This document shows positions 1-12,419 of a DNA stretch of 64,000 bases, piece after piece. The position numbers and the translations under genes were made by a program. Origin of the DNA: Tricholoma matsutake (lineage: Eukaryota; Basidiomycota; Agaricomycetes; Agaricales; Tricholomataceae); the NCBI GenBank assembly GCA_026075535.2, contig AP026541.1:3100001-3164000 (forward strand). Reading direction: 5' to 3'. Position 1 is the stretch's first letter. Every line of letters starts with the position of its first letter. The notes beneath the pieces are model-generated. The model made no database searches. It was not told the origin of the DNA and saw nothing but the letters and a program-made list of their open reading frames with translations.

Positions 1-2645
1 GGGGATACAACAATGTATGAATAAAGAAAGGAGATGAGTGGAAGGCTGCATTTGCCACGCATCGAGGATCCTTCGAGCCGCTTGTCATGTTTTTTGGGAT
101 GACTAATAGTCCCCCAACCTTTCAAAATATGATGAACGACATTTTCAAGGATGTAATAGACAAAGGCATGGTAATAATATTTATTGGCAACATTCTGATA
201 TTCATGGAGGATGAAGAAAATCATGAGGCGATAGTGCAGGAGGTGTTATGGAGGTTGGCAGAGAATGATCTATTTTTGAAACCAGAGAAGTGTGTGTTTG
301 GGGCAAGCGAGATTGAGTTCCTAGGATTATTGATCGGCCCTGATGGGATCAAAATGGATCCGATCAAAGTACAGGCAATCACAGATTGGCCTGCGCCCAC
401 CTGTGTCAAGGAGGTTCAAGCCTTCTTGGGACTCACAAATTATTATCGTCGCTTTGTGCATAATTTTTCTAAAATTGCTGCACCCTTACATAACCTTACG
501 CAAAAGGGAGCAGTGTGGAGGTGGGGAGAGCAGCAGCAGACAGCATTTGAGGAGTTGAAGAGAAAGTTTGTGGAGGGACCAATATTAGCCCCAGTAGATT
601 TCACATGCCCTTTGCGAGTGGAATCCGATGCATCCGATTTTGCTACTGGAGCAGTATTATCAATGCTGTGCAAAGATGACAAATGGCATCCTTGTGCATA
701 TTTGTCCCAAGGGTTGAATGATGTGGAGAGGAATTATGATGTGCATGACAAAGAGATGTTGGGGATAATACAAGCATTGGAGGTGTGGAGGCATTATTTG
801 GAGGGATGTACGCATCAGATTGAGATCTGGACGGATCATCAAAATCTGCAATACTTCATGTCCACTAAAAAGCTTAATCACCAGCAAGCACATTGGGCAC
901 TATTCCTATCGCGTTTCAATTTTCACTTGGTCCACAAAGTGGGAAGCTTAATGAGGAAAGCAGATGCATTATCCAGACGTATTGATCATAAAAGGGGGGT
1001 GGAGGAGGACAATAAGAATGTTACCTTGCTCAAACCCAAATACTTTTGCATTTGCGCTATGCGTCAAGGGCATCTATTAATAGATAGCTCAGAAATGGAA
1101 ATGTTGTCTAAAATTAGACAATGTTCAGAAATGGACGATGAAGTTGTGGAAGCCATGAAAGCTCTGAAGGGAGAGAAGAAAGGTAATATTAAAGGAGATG
1201 AATGGGCTGAGGAACAAGGGTTGGTGTTGTTTCGAGGAAAAGTGTATGTACCGAAGGATCAGGATTTGTGAAGGGAGATCGTCTGGTTACATCATAATAC
1301 ACCAACTGCCGGACACCCAGGAAGATGGAAGACGTTGGAATTAGTAATGAGAAATTATTGGTGGCCTGGAATTTCAAAGTATGTGTTGGGGTATGTGGAT
1401 GGATGTGATATGTGCATGAGGGGGAAGAAATTTCCAGAAAAACCTGCAGGAAAATTAATGCCGAACCCTATACCTAAAGTGCCATGGCGAGATATATCTG
1501 TGGATTTTATTACTGGATTACCCAAAGCTCAAGGGTACAATGCAATATTCATAGTATGTGACCGCTTCACAAAGGAGGTCCATATTATTCCTACTACTAC
1601 AGAAACCTCATCATTGGGCTTGGCCCACCTCTATCTAAATCAGGTATGGCGGTTACATGGGTTACCCGATACTGTTATCTCTGATTGCAGACCACAATTT
1701 GCTTCTGCATTTATGTGAGAACTGAACAACATATTGGGGATTCAAACTAAATTATCTATGGCATATCACCCGCAGACTGATGGGCAGACAGAGAGAATGA
1801 ACCAGGAGTTGGAGCAGTACCTACGTATGTTTGTCAACTACCGACAAACCGACTGGCCCGAATGGCTGGCAATTGCCGAATTTTCCCACAATAACAAATT
1901 CCATTCGGCTACTCATATGTCACCCTTTTTCGCGAATTATGGATATCATCCTCGCATGGGAGTAGAACCCAGAAGGGAAGTCAAAGTACAGTTGGTAGAA
2001 GATTTTGTATCTAAGATGCAAAAGGTACAAGAGGAAGCGGATGCGGCATTGAAGAAAGCACGTGATGACATGATGCGACACGCGGATCATACTCGAGCAC
2101 GCGCTCCAGAGTACAAAGTTGGTGACTTGGTGTGGCTAAGTACCAAGGACCTAAATATTCCATGACCTTCAAGGAAACTTATGGAGAAACAAGTTGGCCC
2201 ATATGCGATCTCTAAAGTGATCTCACCTAATGTGGTAGTGCTAAAATTACCCCAATCATTCAAGATTGATCCCGAGATTAACATATCCCGCCTATGCCCT
2301 TACTGCCCACCCACTATTCCTGGCCAACAAACTACTCCGCAACCTCCGATAATAGTAGAAGGTGCTCCAGAATATGTAGTTGAAGAAATTCTAGACTCAC
2401 ATCTTCAACGGAACAAATTGGAGTTTTTAACAAAGTGGAAAAACTATACCGACAAAAATAATTTGTGGGAACCTGAAGAGAATTATAAGCAAGCGTGTAA
2501 TGCGATCGCCCAATTCTTTAAACGTAATCCGAATGCTCCACATCGCATTGAGAGAATGGTGTATGAGGGGATGAAATTCCGGCCTTACCAAAATTTCACA
2601 GAGGGGACAGACGTAATATTTTCTCGCCTGGAAGTCGAGGCATAA
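1..2645 (+). pseudogene. Gypsy-A: decayed Ty3/gypsy chromovirus pol, 5' end outside window
   Basis: Polyprotein of a chromodomain Ty3/gypsy retrotransposon. The window starts inside reverse transcriptase. Order seen: RT (MFFGMTNSP near 90), RNase H (ESDASDFATGAVLS), integrase with an H/C zinc region (CDMCMRGK) and the DFITG start of the catalytic core, then a C-terminal chromodomain (about 2365-2530, ending near LWEPEENY). One reading frame runs throughout but is broken by TGA at 18, 1269, 1716 and 2163. By alignment with the intact Gypsy-B pol in this window, each stop sits where Gypsy-B has arginine. The RT box that reads YLDDILIF in Gypsy-B reads FIGNILIF here, so both catalytic aspartates are lost. 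The element cannot be autonomous. Identity is certain from domain order; the 5' LTR, gag and protease lie upstream of the window. Confidence 0.95.
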
Positions 2646-2656
2646 AAGGGGGGTAA

Positions 2657-3057
2657 TGTTAGGAAACCACCCCATTACCTAATAAAATTTCATTTTTATT
2701 TTATTATGTTGAATTACGCTACATGACGCCAAATGACGCTACACTTTGATAGTGTGAGAATTTTATTTCGCATGCATCAATATGTATGCGCATGTGCAAA
2801 TGCGTCGGTAACAACAATGTACAATATATGTAACATAGTATATAAACCCTAAATATATGCCTAGGGGACCCAGTTGTGTTCTCTTAGGTATTCCACCTAC
2901 ATTTTTGGTGAGAAAGGCCTATCTCAACAAACTCACCTATTAATAACCCCTTGCATCAAAACCATCAATTCCCCCATCACGAGCACGGATCCCACCCCCT
3001 TCTTTTAGAGAGAACCTGCACGGTCTTAGCTAGCAGATAGTGGGTGTCGCCCTAACA
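2657..3057 (+). repeat. 3' LTR of Gypsy-A
   Basis: Begins TGTTAGG and ends CCTAACA, a perfect 7-bp terminal inverted repeat of the TG...CA type. It directly follows a polypurine tract (AAAAGGGGGG at 2644-2653) a few bases after the pol stop, as expected for a 3' LTR. Length is 401 bp. The partner LTR lies outside the window, so the target duplication cannot be tested. Confidence 0.88.
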
Positions 3058-3895
3058 AAGCCGAAGTATACATTTTCATAAAAACATTTGTTGATCAAGT
3101 TTGCCCAAAATAGCACACTTGTTGGCATTTAAATTCTGTCTGTGAAATGTCATGGTGAGCCAGAAAACCAAAAACTGCTCTATGATCATGGTGCAACTAC
3201 TCTCAGTCTATGGGAAATAGATATTATTGCTTTGAGAAAAAAAATGGGAAGGATTGGTTCACTCCTCATATCTCAATGTCAGAAATATGTGATTCACCCC
3301 TCATAATGTAGCTTTTACCAACCTCAACCTCAACCAAAAATCAGGGAAAAATCAGAGGAATGTTTCTAATACTCAGATCATCAATTTGAAGATGGTTGGA
3401 GATGTTTTGGGGCTTAGAAAGTGTTATCAGTGTGGTGGTGAAACACTAGTACCATGGTAAAACACTCAGTAAGTGATAGTACTAGTTAGTTTCACAAATA
3501 ACGAGTTATGAGTCCATTATTATTCAGTCCTCTTTGTTCATCAGGTGTTTTGTTGCTGTCGATATTGATGATCAACAATCAATCAAATTGAAGTTGATTG
3601 ATAAGTAGGACTCGTAAAAACCCTTGAATTACCAAAAGAGAAGAAGGCCCAAGAGCATCATGCACATAAGAAAGCTCCCAAAACAAGGGATCACAACTTA
3701 ACCCCCCTCAGTCTACTCCCTCGACCCCAGCTGTCTCTCACAAATGAGCTCAGGGCACATCCATGGATTCCAAGTGAACACAATGAAGCACCGACCGCTG
3801 AACCAACTCCTAGATTTTTCAACCTGTTAACTTACAAGCTGCATGCCTTAGGTGACTACATCTGAACAATATGACTATTTGGTACAACTGACTAA
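3058..3895. other. AT-rich stretch without a recognisable gene
   Basis: No reading frame with coding character, no tRNA-like fold and no terminal repeats were found. It is the space between the Gypsy-A LTR and the 3.0-kb inverted-repeat element. Confidence 0.5.
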
Positions 3896-4824
3896 CACTG
3901 GCTGCACAGCAAGATACTTCTGGGGAGGTATCATGTCAGCATTGTAGAAGTATTCTTAATACTGTCTTCATACTCACCGAGAGATATTTTGCCAGTATTC
4001 ATACCAATCTAAGATCACTGTGGACCTAGCACAGTAGCAATTTCAGCCATTTAAGTGCCAAAACCTGAATTTTCTAACTTAAATGGATGAATTAATGGTG
4101 GATGAATTTGGAATGAATTTTCATCCCATATATTTCAGCCATCCAAGGGATGGAGTTCATATGTGTTACCTTACAAAATATTCTTAACCTAATGGGATGA
4201 ATTTTCATTTTACAAGGGGATGAAATGCAGGGGATGATTTTAATCCAAGATGAGGGTATGGATTTTCAACCATCTAACATATGAATTTTCATCCAAATTT
4301 TCAACAATTTATGGGATAATATTTCCTGCCACAAAGGTGTGAATAATAGGGTGTGTTTTCAGCCTGAGATAGGATTAAAATTTCATACTATTATGAGATG
4401 CTTTTAGTAGGCAAATTTCTTTCATTAAGGATTGAATTGACTGTTCCTTCCTCTGGCAGGTATTATTATTTTCAGTCAGAATGAGAGGATAATCTTCACA
4501 CATCAGGATTGCAAATATTAATTTTTCATCCCAAGAAAGGGGATTTTTCATCTGTGTTGTAATTGTTTACTCACAAGTCATTTTCAGCCCACCCTCAACA
4601 CATCACATGATGAATGTTGAACATCACGTCACATCATCAACCATAACCACCATGCCACCATCTCACCTCACCACGACCACCACCATCAATGATGACGATG
4701 CTCCCCCCTCTCTCCTCTCTCTTCCCACGACCCCAATGCCATCAACGCTGACTCCCACGACAACAAACACAACACCGGCAACACCACCTGTGGCCACAAA
4801 CGAGCCACCTCACTCACAACATGG

Positions 4825-5830
4825 CCCAAACAACGTGAATCGTCATTTGGGCCATAGTAAGTTTTTTTCTTCTATAATTCATGTTCATTTTACTAACTAA
4901 ACTATTACTTTATGTTTAGGGGAAAATGAGGCCTACAACACATGATGGGAATGACGGGAACAACAAATGACAAATGGGAGGGGCAGAGATGGGCAACAAT
5001 GATGATGATGGTGATGGTGACGGAAGAGGGGACGGCAGTGGGAGGCCCATATAGCGGGACCCACCAGGTAAGTACACCCTTATTTACCCGCCACATCACA
5101 CTGACGATGCCCCCACCTCCTTCCCCAGAGCTTGACAATGACATCCGAGAAACATCTGCCCCATGCCCACAAGCGATTGCTCATGGGGTGGATCATGGGT
5201 GCTCACTGCCAATGCCATCCATGCCCCACACCACGCCACTGCAGACGACACGACACCCACCCCCATGCCTATGAGCAACTGCTCATAGGGTGGGATCGCA
5301 GGTGCAGCCTGTCTACAATGACAGGGCGGGGAGGGGACAACACTGCCAGCACAAGCACCAGCAGGACAACGACAGGACACAGGGCGGGGGGGGATGACAT
5401 GACAATGGAGGGGATGACACCCACCCCATGCCTATGAGCACCTGCTCATAGGGTGGATTGTGGGCATCTACGGTGATGGAATGACAAGGGGGACAACACG
5501 ACAACAAGGGGGCATAACAACAACACCTGCAAATGAGCCCCACGACAACTGAAATGATGACATGCAACATGTATCATCGTTTCCCCATAAGTTTTTTTTC
5601 TTTTCTTTTTTTCTTATTTAATTGTACTAATAAACAATTCTACTTAGGGAAAAACTCGACCAGCTATGCTGAAAATGGGCACCCCAACCCCAACTGATGA
5701 TATGCGATGTGTATTGTCATTTGGGGCATGTAAGTTTTTTTCTTGTCTTTCTTTCTTATTCAATCATACTAACCATTAGATTAATTGATTTTTTAGGGAA
5801 ACAACTCGAGGAATCACCCCGAAAATGGGC
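4825..5830 (+). repeat. Repeated exon-intron-like cassettes (three copies)
   Basis: Three related blocks look like the end of an exon, a short intron and the start of the next exon. Introns: 4857-4919 (GTAAGT, TACTAAC branch-like site, TTTAG), 5586-5647 (first base of the donor changed, ATAAGT, then CTTAG) and 5730-5796 (GTAAGT, TACTAAC, TTTAG). Upstream flanks share TCATTTGGG-CAT and downstream flanks share GGGAAAA. The second and third copies lie about 140 bp apart and also share GAAAATGGGCACCCC downstream. A second intron-like type, starting after GGAGGCCCATATAG and ending CCTTCCCCAG, appears near 5064-5130 and 5930-5994. A similar block occurs at 52501-52570. No protein family was recognised. 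Confidence 0.5.
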
Positions 5831-6172
5831 ACCCCACACCCCGTGTGATGAACAAAGGAGGAAACCTGAGGGGTGGAGCGGGGAACAGACAGCGACAGGA
5901 GGGGATGGCGCTTGGAGGCCCATATAGGGCAGGTACGCACCCCACCCCTCTTTTACCCACCACCTCACGCTGACAACCCCCCACCTTCCCCAGGGCACGA
6001 CAAACCAGCACCCACCACACATCCATGAGCAACTGCTCGTGGGGTGGATCGCGGGTGCATCCTCTGATGATGGGGATGAGGGTGACAACGAGTGCAACCC
6101 AGCACCCAGCACCACCACCGAGATGACCAGGCCACAGCACCAGACCCCTCTGCTACAATCAACTGCTTGTAG
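5166..6172. repeat. Five dispersed hairpins (CCTATGAGCA type)
   Basis: Short inverted repeats at 5166-5186, 5268-5289, 5431-5452, 6023-6042 and 6153-6172. The best have perfect 10-bp arms (CCTATGAGCA / TGCTCATAGG) with 2-bp loops AC or CC. The fourth has one G-T wobble and the fifth pairs CTACAA with TTGTAG. The first four are followed by a shared GGGTGGAT(C/T) tail. The changes largely keep pairing. They are too few and too unevenly spaced to be a CRISPR array. Confidence 0.7.
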
Positions 6173-7184
6173 GGAGTAAGGCTGGTGTGTAGGAGGTGGA
6201 GATGACACGGCGAGGGGGACAGGGACAGGGACGATAATGATGGGGACATGATGGGACAATAGGCCAACAATGAGGCATCAGGGGTCTGGGGGATTTTTTC
6301 ACTTCTTTCGAGTAGATTTTGTATCTTAGTGGCTTGAAATTTACTCTGATACATGATGAAACTATTCTATCAATGGGATGAAAAAACATTATTGGCAGGT
6401 TCTTTCATTCCTCTTAAACCCCTGGAAAGTTGATGAAATTCAACCCAGGTAGAGGAGTGTTATTTATGCCCATATAAAGATGAAACCCATCCCATGGGAT
6501 GAATTTGGTGTGGGATGAACTGGGGACAAACTCTGGGAGGAATTCATACCATGGACTCATCCCTTACCTGTAGAAAAAAAACTTCTTTTTTCACTCCTCT
6601 TAGTGGTAGATTTTCATGCCAGCTCCTGATGAAACTTATTCCATTCTGGGGTTTATCAATACATGAAAACTATACCATAAATATATGATTTTACACTATT
6701 TAAAGGTATGAAATGTGGGATGGTTTTCCCACCATGTGGGTCTCATTGTGGATACTACTTGAGTACCTTCAGTACTGTCAAAATATGATATGATACTGTC
6801 AAAATACTTCTGGCAAGTCTGTTGACAATATTAGAAATACTGTCAGGGTACTTCCACAGTACTTCTCCAGCAGTATTGTGCCTTGCACCCAGTGTCATAC
6901 AGTCATACTCAACTCAAATCATGAGCTTTAGGATTTTTTCTCTGTAGGGGCACACTTTTAGCTAACACACCACCCGTAGGGTGAACTTGCACACCGTCTT
7001 GTCAAGCGCTTCTAAGGTAGATCTCATTCAGAATCAACTTGATCACATGAAATGAGTGACATTTTCCAAATCATAATTGCCATTTGGCTAGACAACATTT
7101 TGAAAATTGTGGCCCCACAGAAATGTTTCAAATGTCTTCCCTAAAGATATGTCACTTCACTTTCTCCAAATGTGGTGAGGCTGA

Positions 7185-7421
7185 TGTAGAAAGTGAATCC
7201 TAGTATAAACAACTCAGTCTCTGGATAAGTGACTGAGGTGATAAAGTAAACTACTGAAGATATATATACGTGTAATGCATAACAAAAGGATGTGTGTCAA
7301 AGGAAAAGAGACAAGGGGAAACTTAAACATGAACCGACCATGTGGATCAAAGGGAATGCTAAAAATAGCACACGCATCAAACGCATCAAAAGCATTATGG
7401 ACTCACGGTGCGATTCCAACA
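7185..7421 (-). repeat. Copia-A 3' LTR
   Basis: 237 bp. On the minus strand it begins TGTTGGAATCGCACCG and ends CTACA. It matches the other copy at 12183-12419. Confidence 0.95.
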
Positions 7422-7464
7422 CTCCTCCTCACTGTGGATACACTCCTCCTCGCATGGAATCCCA

Positions 7465-10400
7465 CTAACGAAGGCCAAGAGATGCATGAAGGACGGCGAA
7501 ATGTTTAGGTTCCAGGGCTTTAGTAAACATGTCAGCTACATTGTCACGGGTGTGGATGTAAGTGATAGCTAGATCACCCGACTGTACATGCTCGTGTAGG
7601 AAATGATATTTGATGTCAATGTGCTTAACACGTGAATGAAGTAATGGGTCCTCAGATAATGTCTTCGTAGTGTTGTTGTCGCAGAGGATGGTAGTAGGCA
7701 AGTTTTGATGAAAATCAATAGCGCATAGTAGCGTACACAACCAGATGCATTCCTTTGCGGTCTCAAACACCGCTATGTATTCTGCTTCACAGGTGGAAGC
7801 TGCCACTACCTTCTGTTTACGTGCTGCCCAAGACACTGCACCTGAGCCAAGAGAGCACATGTATCCCCCAATGCTGTGATGAGTGTCATGGCAATTAGCC
7901 CAGTCGGAGTCACTATAGGCGTGCAGGAGAATGGGGTTCTGTCCGCCCAGATAAAGCTTGAAGTCCCTAGTTCCCTTTAGATAATGTACTAGCCATATAG
8001 CAGCACTCCAGTGTTCTAAGGAGTACGAATCAAGGTATTGAGAGAGCTGTTGTACTGCATATGAAATGTTGGGACACGTAGATATTGCCAAGTACAATAA
8101 TCATCTGACAAGAGAGCGGTAGGGAAGCTTGGCCAGGGTGTTCATGGCATCCTGGGACATACATTGCAGATTGGAGTGCCGTAGTTTTGAACCAGGGTCC
8201 AATGGGGCAGAAACGGGGTGTGCTTCTTTCTGACCAAACTGTTCCACTATTTTGTCAATAAGAGCAGTCTGTGAAAGTGCAACAGTATGCATGTCTTGGT
8301 CCCATGAGACAGCAATACCCATAATAAAATGTGCCGTCCCCAATTCTGAGATAGTCCATACTTTGCGCATCTGGTTCTTGAAGCGCTCGTTTTCGTCCTT
8401 GGAGTCGGCAATGGTTAGATAGTTGTCGACATGGACAGCAGCAATAATTGTACCAGTGTCAGTTTTATGGTAATAGATACAGGACTCGCACGAGAGGTGG
8501 GTGAATCCCCAATTTAGCATCTGCACATTAAGGGTCTGATTCCAAATGTGCCCACTCTGTTTCATACCATATAAGCTGCACTGTAGTTGCCAAACCCAGT
8601 CCTCCTTGCCCTGCTCCTCGAAACCAGCAGGCTGCTGCATATATTGAATTTCATTGTCTGGAAGTAAGCCGTAAAGAAAGGCCATCTTTATGTCAACCTG
8701 TTGTGCGTCCCAGCCAAGTGAGGTGGCTATGTGTAAGAGAATCCGCCATGATTCCATGTGCACAGTCGGTGAGGTAGTTTTGGTGTAGTCCCTGCCATAA
8801 ATTTGTTCATTTCCTCTGAAGACTAGGTGTACCTTCCATCTAATAGGGGTACCCACCTCATTGCGCTTAATGTGGAAAATCGGTCTCCCACGCCTAATAC
8901 ATTTCCCTAGTGGAACCTCTGACCTAGGTATTACTTTGTATACCCCCATTTCTTTCAATGAGTTCAATTCCTCCAGATATCCACGCTCCCATTGCATTGC
9001 ATCAACAGATCTTCTGGCTTCATCCCATGTTTTCAGCTCATCCTCAAATTGAAGTGACTCCGGATCAAAATCTACCATTTCCGAGATCAGGGCCTGAAAT
9101 TGATGCACTTGATTGCCCAAATCAAGATTATGAAATGATTGTTGGAGTTCTTCCATGACATCACGATCATGATTGGAGGATTGATCCGTAATGTGATCCA
9201 ATCGTGCAGCCACAATAGCAGCCCGATGCTCCCACCGCGCCTCCTTTACACACGCAGCGCTCTCCAATGATTCTTGCACTGCAGCCACTGTTCTAGTAAT
9301 AGCAGGGCCACCATTGGGGTTTTTGTCTGTGGGTATTAGAACACGGGTAGATCGACAAATAGGCTGGGCAATGGGTGGCAGTGGCGGTGTCGTGAAACTA
9401 TTAGAGGGTGCATCAGGGAGAGTGAATTCATGAGAAGACTCAACATCATCGTCTTGCTGTAAAATAGGACCAAGGAATGTGGGTAGACTACCACTGGACC
9501 CAATATTATCATCCTCTCCTAATTCATCAATTGAAGGTGGTGAATAGCCTTCATGGCTCTCAAGAAAGCGGACATGATATGAAATATGAACCTTACGTGT
9601 TGCACAGTTATAACAGCAATATGCTTTTGATTTTGGCTCGTAGCCTATCAAGACGCATTCGATGGATCGTTCAAGTATCTTGGGATTATCCTTTCCTGGG
9701 ATAAGCACAAAAGCCCTGCAACCTATCTCCTGAAGATAAGAATAATCAGGTTTTCTCTCATACCATAATTCCCAAGGTGTTAGGCTTGCTAGTGAACAGG
9801 TCGTAGTCTTGGCATGCAAGTGGGCAGCTGTGAGGTAGAACTCGTCCCACAAATAAGCTGGCAGACCAGCATATATTTGCATAGTGCGTGCTTTAGCCAT
9901 AAGCATCCTATGCATTCACTCAACACGGCCTATGTGAGCCGAGGTGTGAGGTGCCGTGAAACGCTGATCAATACCACAAGTCTTCAACCACTCCTTCATT
10001 TTGTGCAATTTAAGTTCACCGTTATTGGTGATATAGGTCCCGACTTTGAGGCCAGTTTCGTTCTCCCAGGCAAGTTCCCAAGCTTTAAGTTCCGTGAAAG
10101 CATCATCTTTATTTTGCAATGGTATAGACCATGGGAATGAGGTGTAGTCATCTACTATATCCATGATATAACAGTTCCCCGCACACGACATTACTGAATG
10201 TGGTCCAGATAGATCCACCCACACCTTTTCCAGCTTCCTTGTCGCCTTATGGCCTGGTCCCTCCTGACATTTCTTGGGGACTGGAGACTTGGTCTGCTTG
10301 CCAAGGACACAGGAATCACATTTAGGTAATTTTTGTAATGAAGCAAGCGGCGCACCAGTGAAAGCGCCCTTCTTGGCCATATCCCAGAGTGCCTGGTAAT

Positions 10401-10959
10401 TTGCGTGACCCAGACGACAATGCCATGTCTCGAGAGTAGGGATATTGTGAACCATTAGCACGTGATCAGCCTGGGCCAATGCAATGTTGAGCGTGTAAAG
10501 CTTTCTAGATATGCGCAATCCACGAGCTATGAAGGCCCCGGAGGATTTATCAGTGAACCAGCATGTGTTACTGTCAAAATGTGTGACAGCATTAGAGTCA
10601 TCGGCCAGTGTGCCCACTGAGATCAGCCGAACTGCTGATTTTGGGATGTAGAAGGCATTATGTAAAATAATTGATGCGCCCCAGGCTATTCTTAGCTGTA
10701 TATCACCAACACCGACAGCATCAATAGATGAACCACTGACACCTCTGACAGAGCGAGGTGAAATGGGTCGTAAGGTGAGGAAGTCAGACTTGTCAGGGGA
10801 TATATGTACTGTAGCCCCAGAGTCAATAATAAAGGGGAGAGCATCTAAGGTGATGCATGAGCAACAAGTCTGTGAAAGGGGTTCCATGGTGAGTGCATTG
10901 TCAGGGATGGGTGATGTATGGTGTTTCCAGTCCACTGTAGTGGTGAGCTCCTCCTCCAC
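7465..10959 (-). pseudogene. Copia-A pol (protease, integrase, RT, RNase H)
   Basis: Read from 10959 downward in one frame. Protease active site FIIDSGATVH; pre-integrase region with LETWHCRLGH and a Cys pair (CDSCVLGK); integrase core (VWVDLSGP, DIVDDYTS); a stop at 9916 just after GRVE, where copia elements normally have VERLHR or similar; RT with MAFLYG and LYGMKQSG; a second stop near 8098 before YLAIST; RNase H (DSDWANCHD, STCEAEY) ending in DMFTKAL. The RT catalytic box reads HVDNYLT, so the second aspartate of the usual VDD is asparagine. Both the stops and the D-to-N change fit C-to-T or G-to-A mutation. Probably inactive. Confidence 0.93.
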
Positions 10960-11971
10960 AGCAACCCATCCTTCCTATTCCAGTGCATCCGAAAGGCAGT
11001 GGGTCATGAGCAAGCCCAGCAAATTCTGGTGCAGGTGGGGTAGGAATATCGGGGTTGACCATGACAGTGAAGGCACAACCATTAATGTCCTTCACGATAA
11101 TAGGAACCTTTGTAGTGCCAGCTGGTAAGGATTTCTTCTCATGGGTGGCCCTGCAAGCAGCGATCGACTCCTCGAGTGATTTCCCAGCCATACCACCACC
11201 AGGTTTAATGCAATATTGTTTCGTGTGGCCAAGTTTCCCACAGTTAGTGTTGGTGCAGATTGGTGCATTAGGGAGCTTGGAAGATTTGGACTGTGCGGTA
11301 AAAGCGGCATGGTTTTTGGAACCACCATGCTGATCATTCTCAAGTAGTGATTGTTCGTTCTCCAGAAATAATTTGATATCCTTCGAGCCATATGGAGCTG
11401 AGAGGGAAGAAGCGGCAATATCCTGTGAAATAATGGAGCGAGCATGTGGAAAATTATCACTAAGGGAATTAAGGAGAGCGATGCAACAAAGAAGATCGGC
11501 CTGTATATCACCCATGGCAAAAGCACATTCAATTAATGCGCAAATCTTTTCTGCCGTCTCGGGGAGTGGTGTGTCCTTTGTACACTGGATGGAAAGCGCT
11601 TGTTGTAAGAGCTGGACCTGCCAAACAGGGCCTTCCTTCTGGTGACGGTCCTGGAGAATTTTCCAGTTCGCATCAGGGCCTACTTTAATGTCCAGGAATT
11701 TATGCTCAGATGGAGAGATGCTGGATGTGATAAACACATACGTGAGGCAGAAATTCGCCTTCCAGTTGGCAAGCACTCAGAGTTCGGTAGAAGTGGGCTC
11801 AGGTATTCCGCCCATAACATACTCATAAACCCCGTTTAATGATAAAGCAATAATAATCTCCTCACACCATTCTTTGTAATTTGATTTAAGTTTGTCGAGC
11901 TTCTCCCCGGTATATTGCACAGAAAGTTTGATAGGGGAAACAGACGGGGGATCAACAGTATCGGTACCCAT
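10901..11971 (-). pseudogene. Copia-A gag with CCHC knuckle
   Basis: Starts at 11971 (MGTDTVDPPS), about 210 bases inside the 5' LTR. A TGA at 11777 interrupts it after EPTSTEL; the frame reopens at once (LANWKANF) and continues through a gag-like helical region to a zinc knuckle, C-x4-C-x4-H-x4-C (CTNTNCGKLGHTKQYC). The frame then runs out of phase with pol, with overlapping ends near 10960, so a one-base shift separates gag and pol. In many basidiomycete copia elements gag and pol are one frame, so I read this as a mutation, though programmed shifting is possible. Confidence 0.85.
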
Positions 11972-12171
11972 GATAGAAAACCGAGGTCAGTGGACGACGA
12001 GTGTGCAAAGGGAGATGAGAGAGACCCAATGGTAGAGCAGCCGGGTCTGTGAAAGACAAAGGAATTGATCCGAGATCAAAAAACGATCGGGGAAACAGAT
12101 CAGAAGGTATGATGAAGCAGAACGTCGAGTGGCTAGGATACTTTCTCCCGTTGTTCAAAGACAACAAGAAT

Positions 12172-12182
12172 GGCCCATAACC
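12172..12182 (-). promoter_or_regulatory. Copia-A primer binding site (half-tRNA type)
   Basis: Directly inside the 5' LTR the minus strand reads GGTTATGGGCC. This is complementary to the anticodon stem-loop of initiator tRNA-Met (GGCCCAUAACC), the internal priming mode known from Drosophila copia. Copia-B has the same site. Confidence 0.8.
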
Positions 12183-12419
12183 TGTAGAAAGTGAATCCTA
12201 GTATAAACAACTCAGTCTCTGGATAAGTGACTGAGGTGATAAAGTAAACTACTGAAGATATATATACGTGTAATGCGTAACAAAAGGATGTGTGTCAAAG
12301 GAAAAGAGACAAGGGGAAACTTAAACACAAACCGACCACGCGGATCAAAGGGAATGCTAAAAATAGCACACACATCAAACACATCAAAAGCGTTATGGAC
12401 TCACGGTGCGATTCCAACA
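12183..12419 (-). repeat. Copia-A 5' LTR
   Basis: 237 bp, TG...CA ends, followed on the minus strand by the primer binding site. Compared with 7185-7421 it retains CpG at most of the differing positions, while the 3' LTR mostly has TpG or CpA. Confidence 0.95.

Larger units (their letters stand above)
3896..6895. mobile_element. 3.0-kb inverted-repeat element, CACTA-like ends (CACTGG...CCAGTG)
   Basis: The two ends are imperfect inverted repeats. The left reads CACTGGCTGCACAGCAAG and the right, reversed, CACTGGGTGCAAGGCACA; similarity continues about 80 bp inward (ATACT-CTGG-GA-GTA, then TTCTTAATACTGTC against TTTCTAATATTGTC). Subterminal regions (4080-4600 and 6290-6720) are full of short GGGATGAAT/ATTCATCCC motifs in both orientations. 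The middle holds intron-like cassettes and a hairpin array, listed separately. No transposase was recognised, so it would be non-autonomous. Ends starting CACT suggest the CACTA group, but the flanking bases (TAA against TCA) give no clear 3-bp duplication. Boundaries are a reading by eye. Confidence 0.5.
7185..12419 (-). mobile_element. Copia-A: full-length, decayed Ty1/copia element
   Basis: Complete LTR retrotransposon in minus orientation: LTRs at 12183-12419 (5') and 7185-7421 (3'), primer site, gag and pol. Order protease, integrase, RT, RNase H is that of Ty1/copia. The 5-bp target duplication is GCTGA (7180-7184 and 12420-12424). Coding is broken by stops and one frameshift, so this copy cannot move by itself. 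The two 237-bp LTRs differ at about eight positions, all transitions at CpG-derived sites. Confidence 0.96.

Noticed and set aside
5166..6172. CRISPR-like array of palindromic repeats
   Set aside because: Repeats are irregularly spaced, differ in sequence and lie in a eukaryotic genome; no cas genes.
3896..6895. Confident CACTA superfamily assignment
   Set aside because: The CACTGG ends suggest it, but no 2-3 bp duplication and no transposase were found, so only an inverted-repeat element is claimed.
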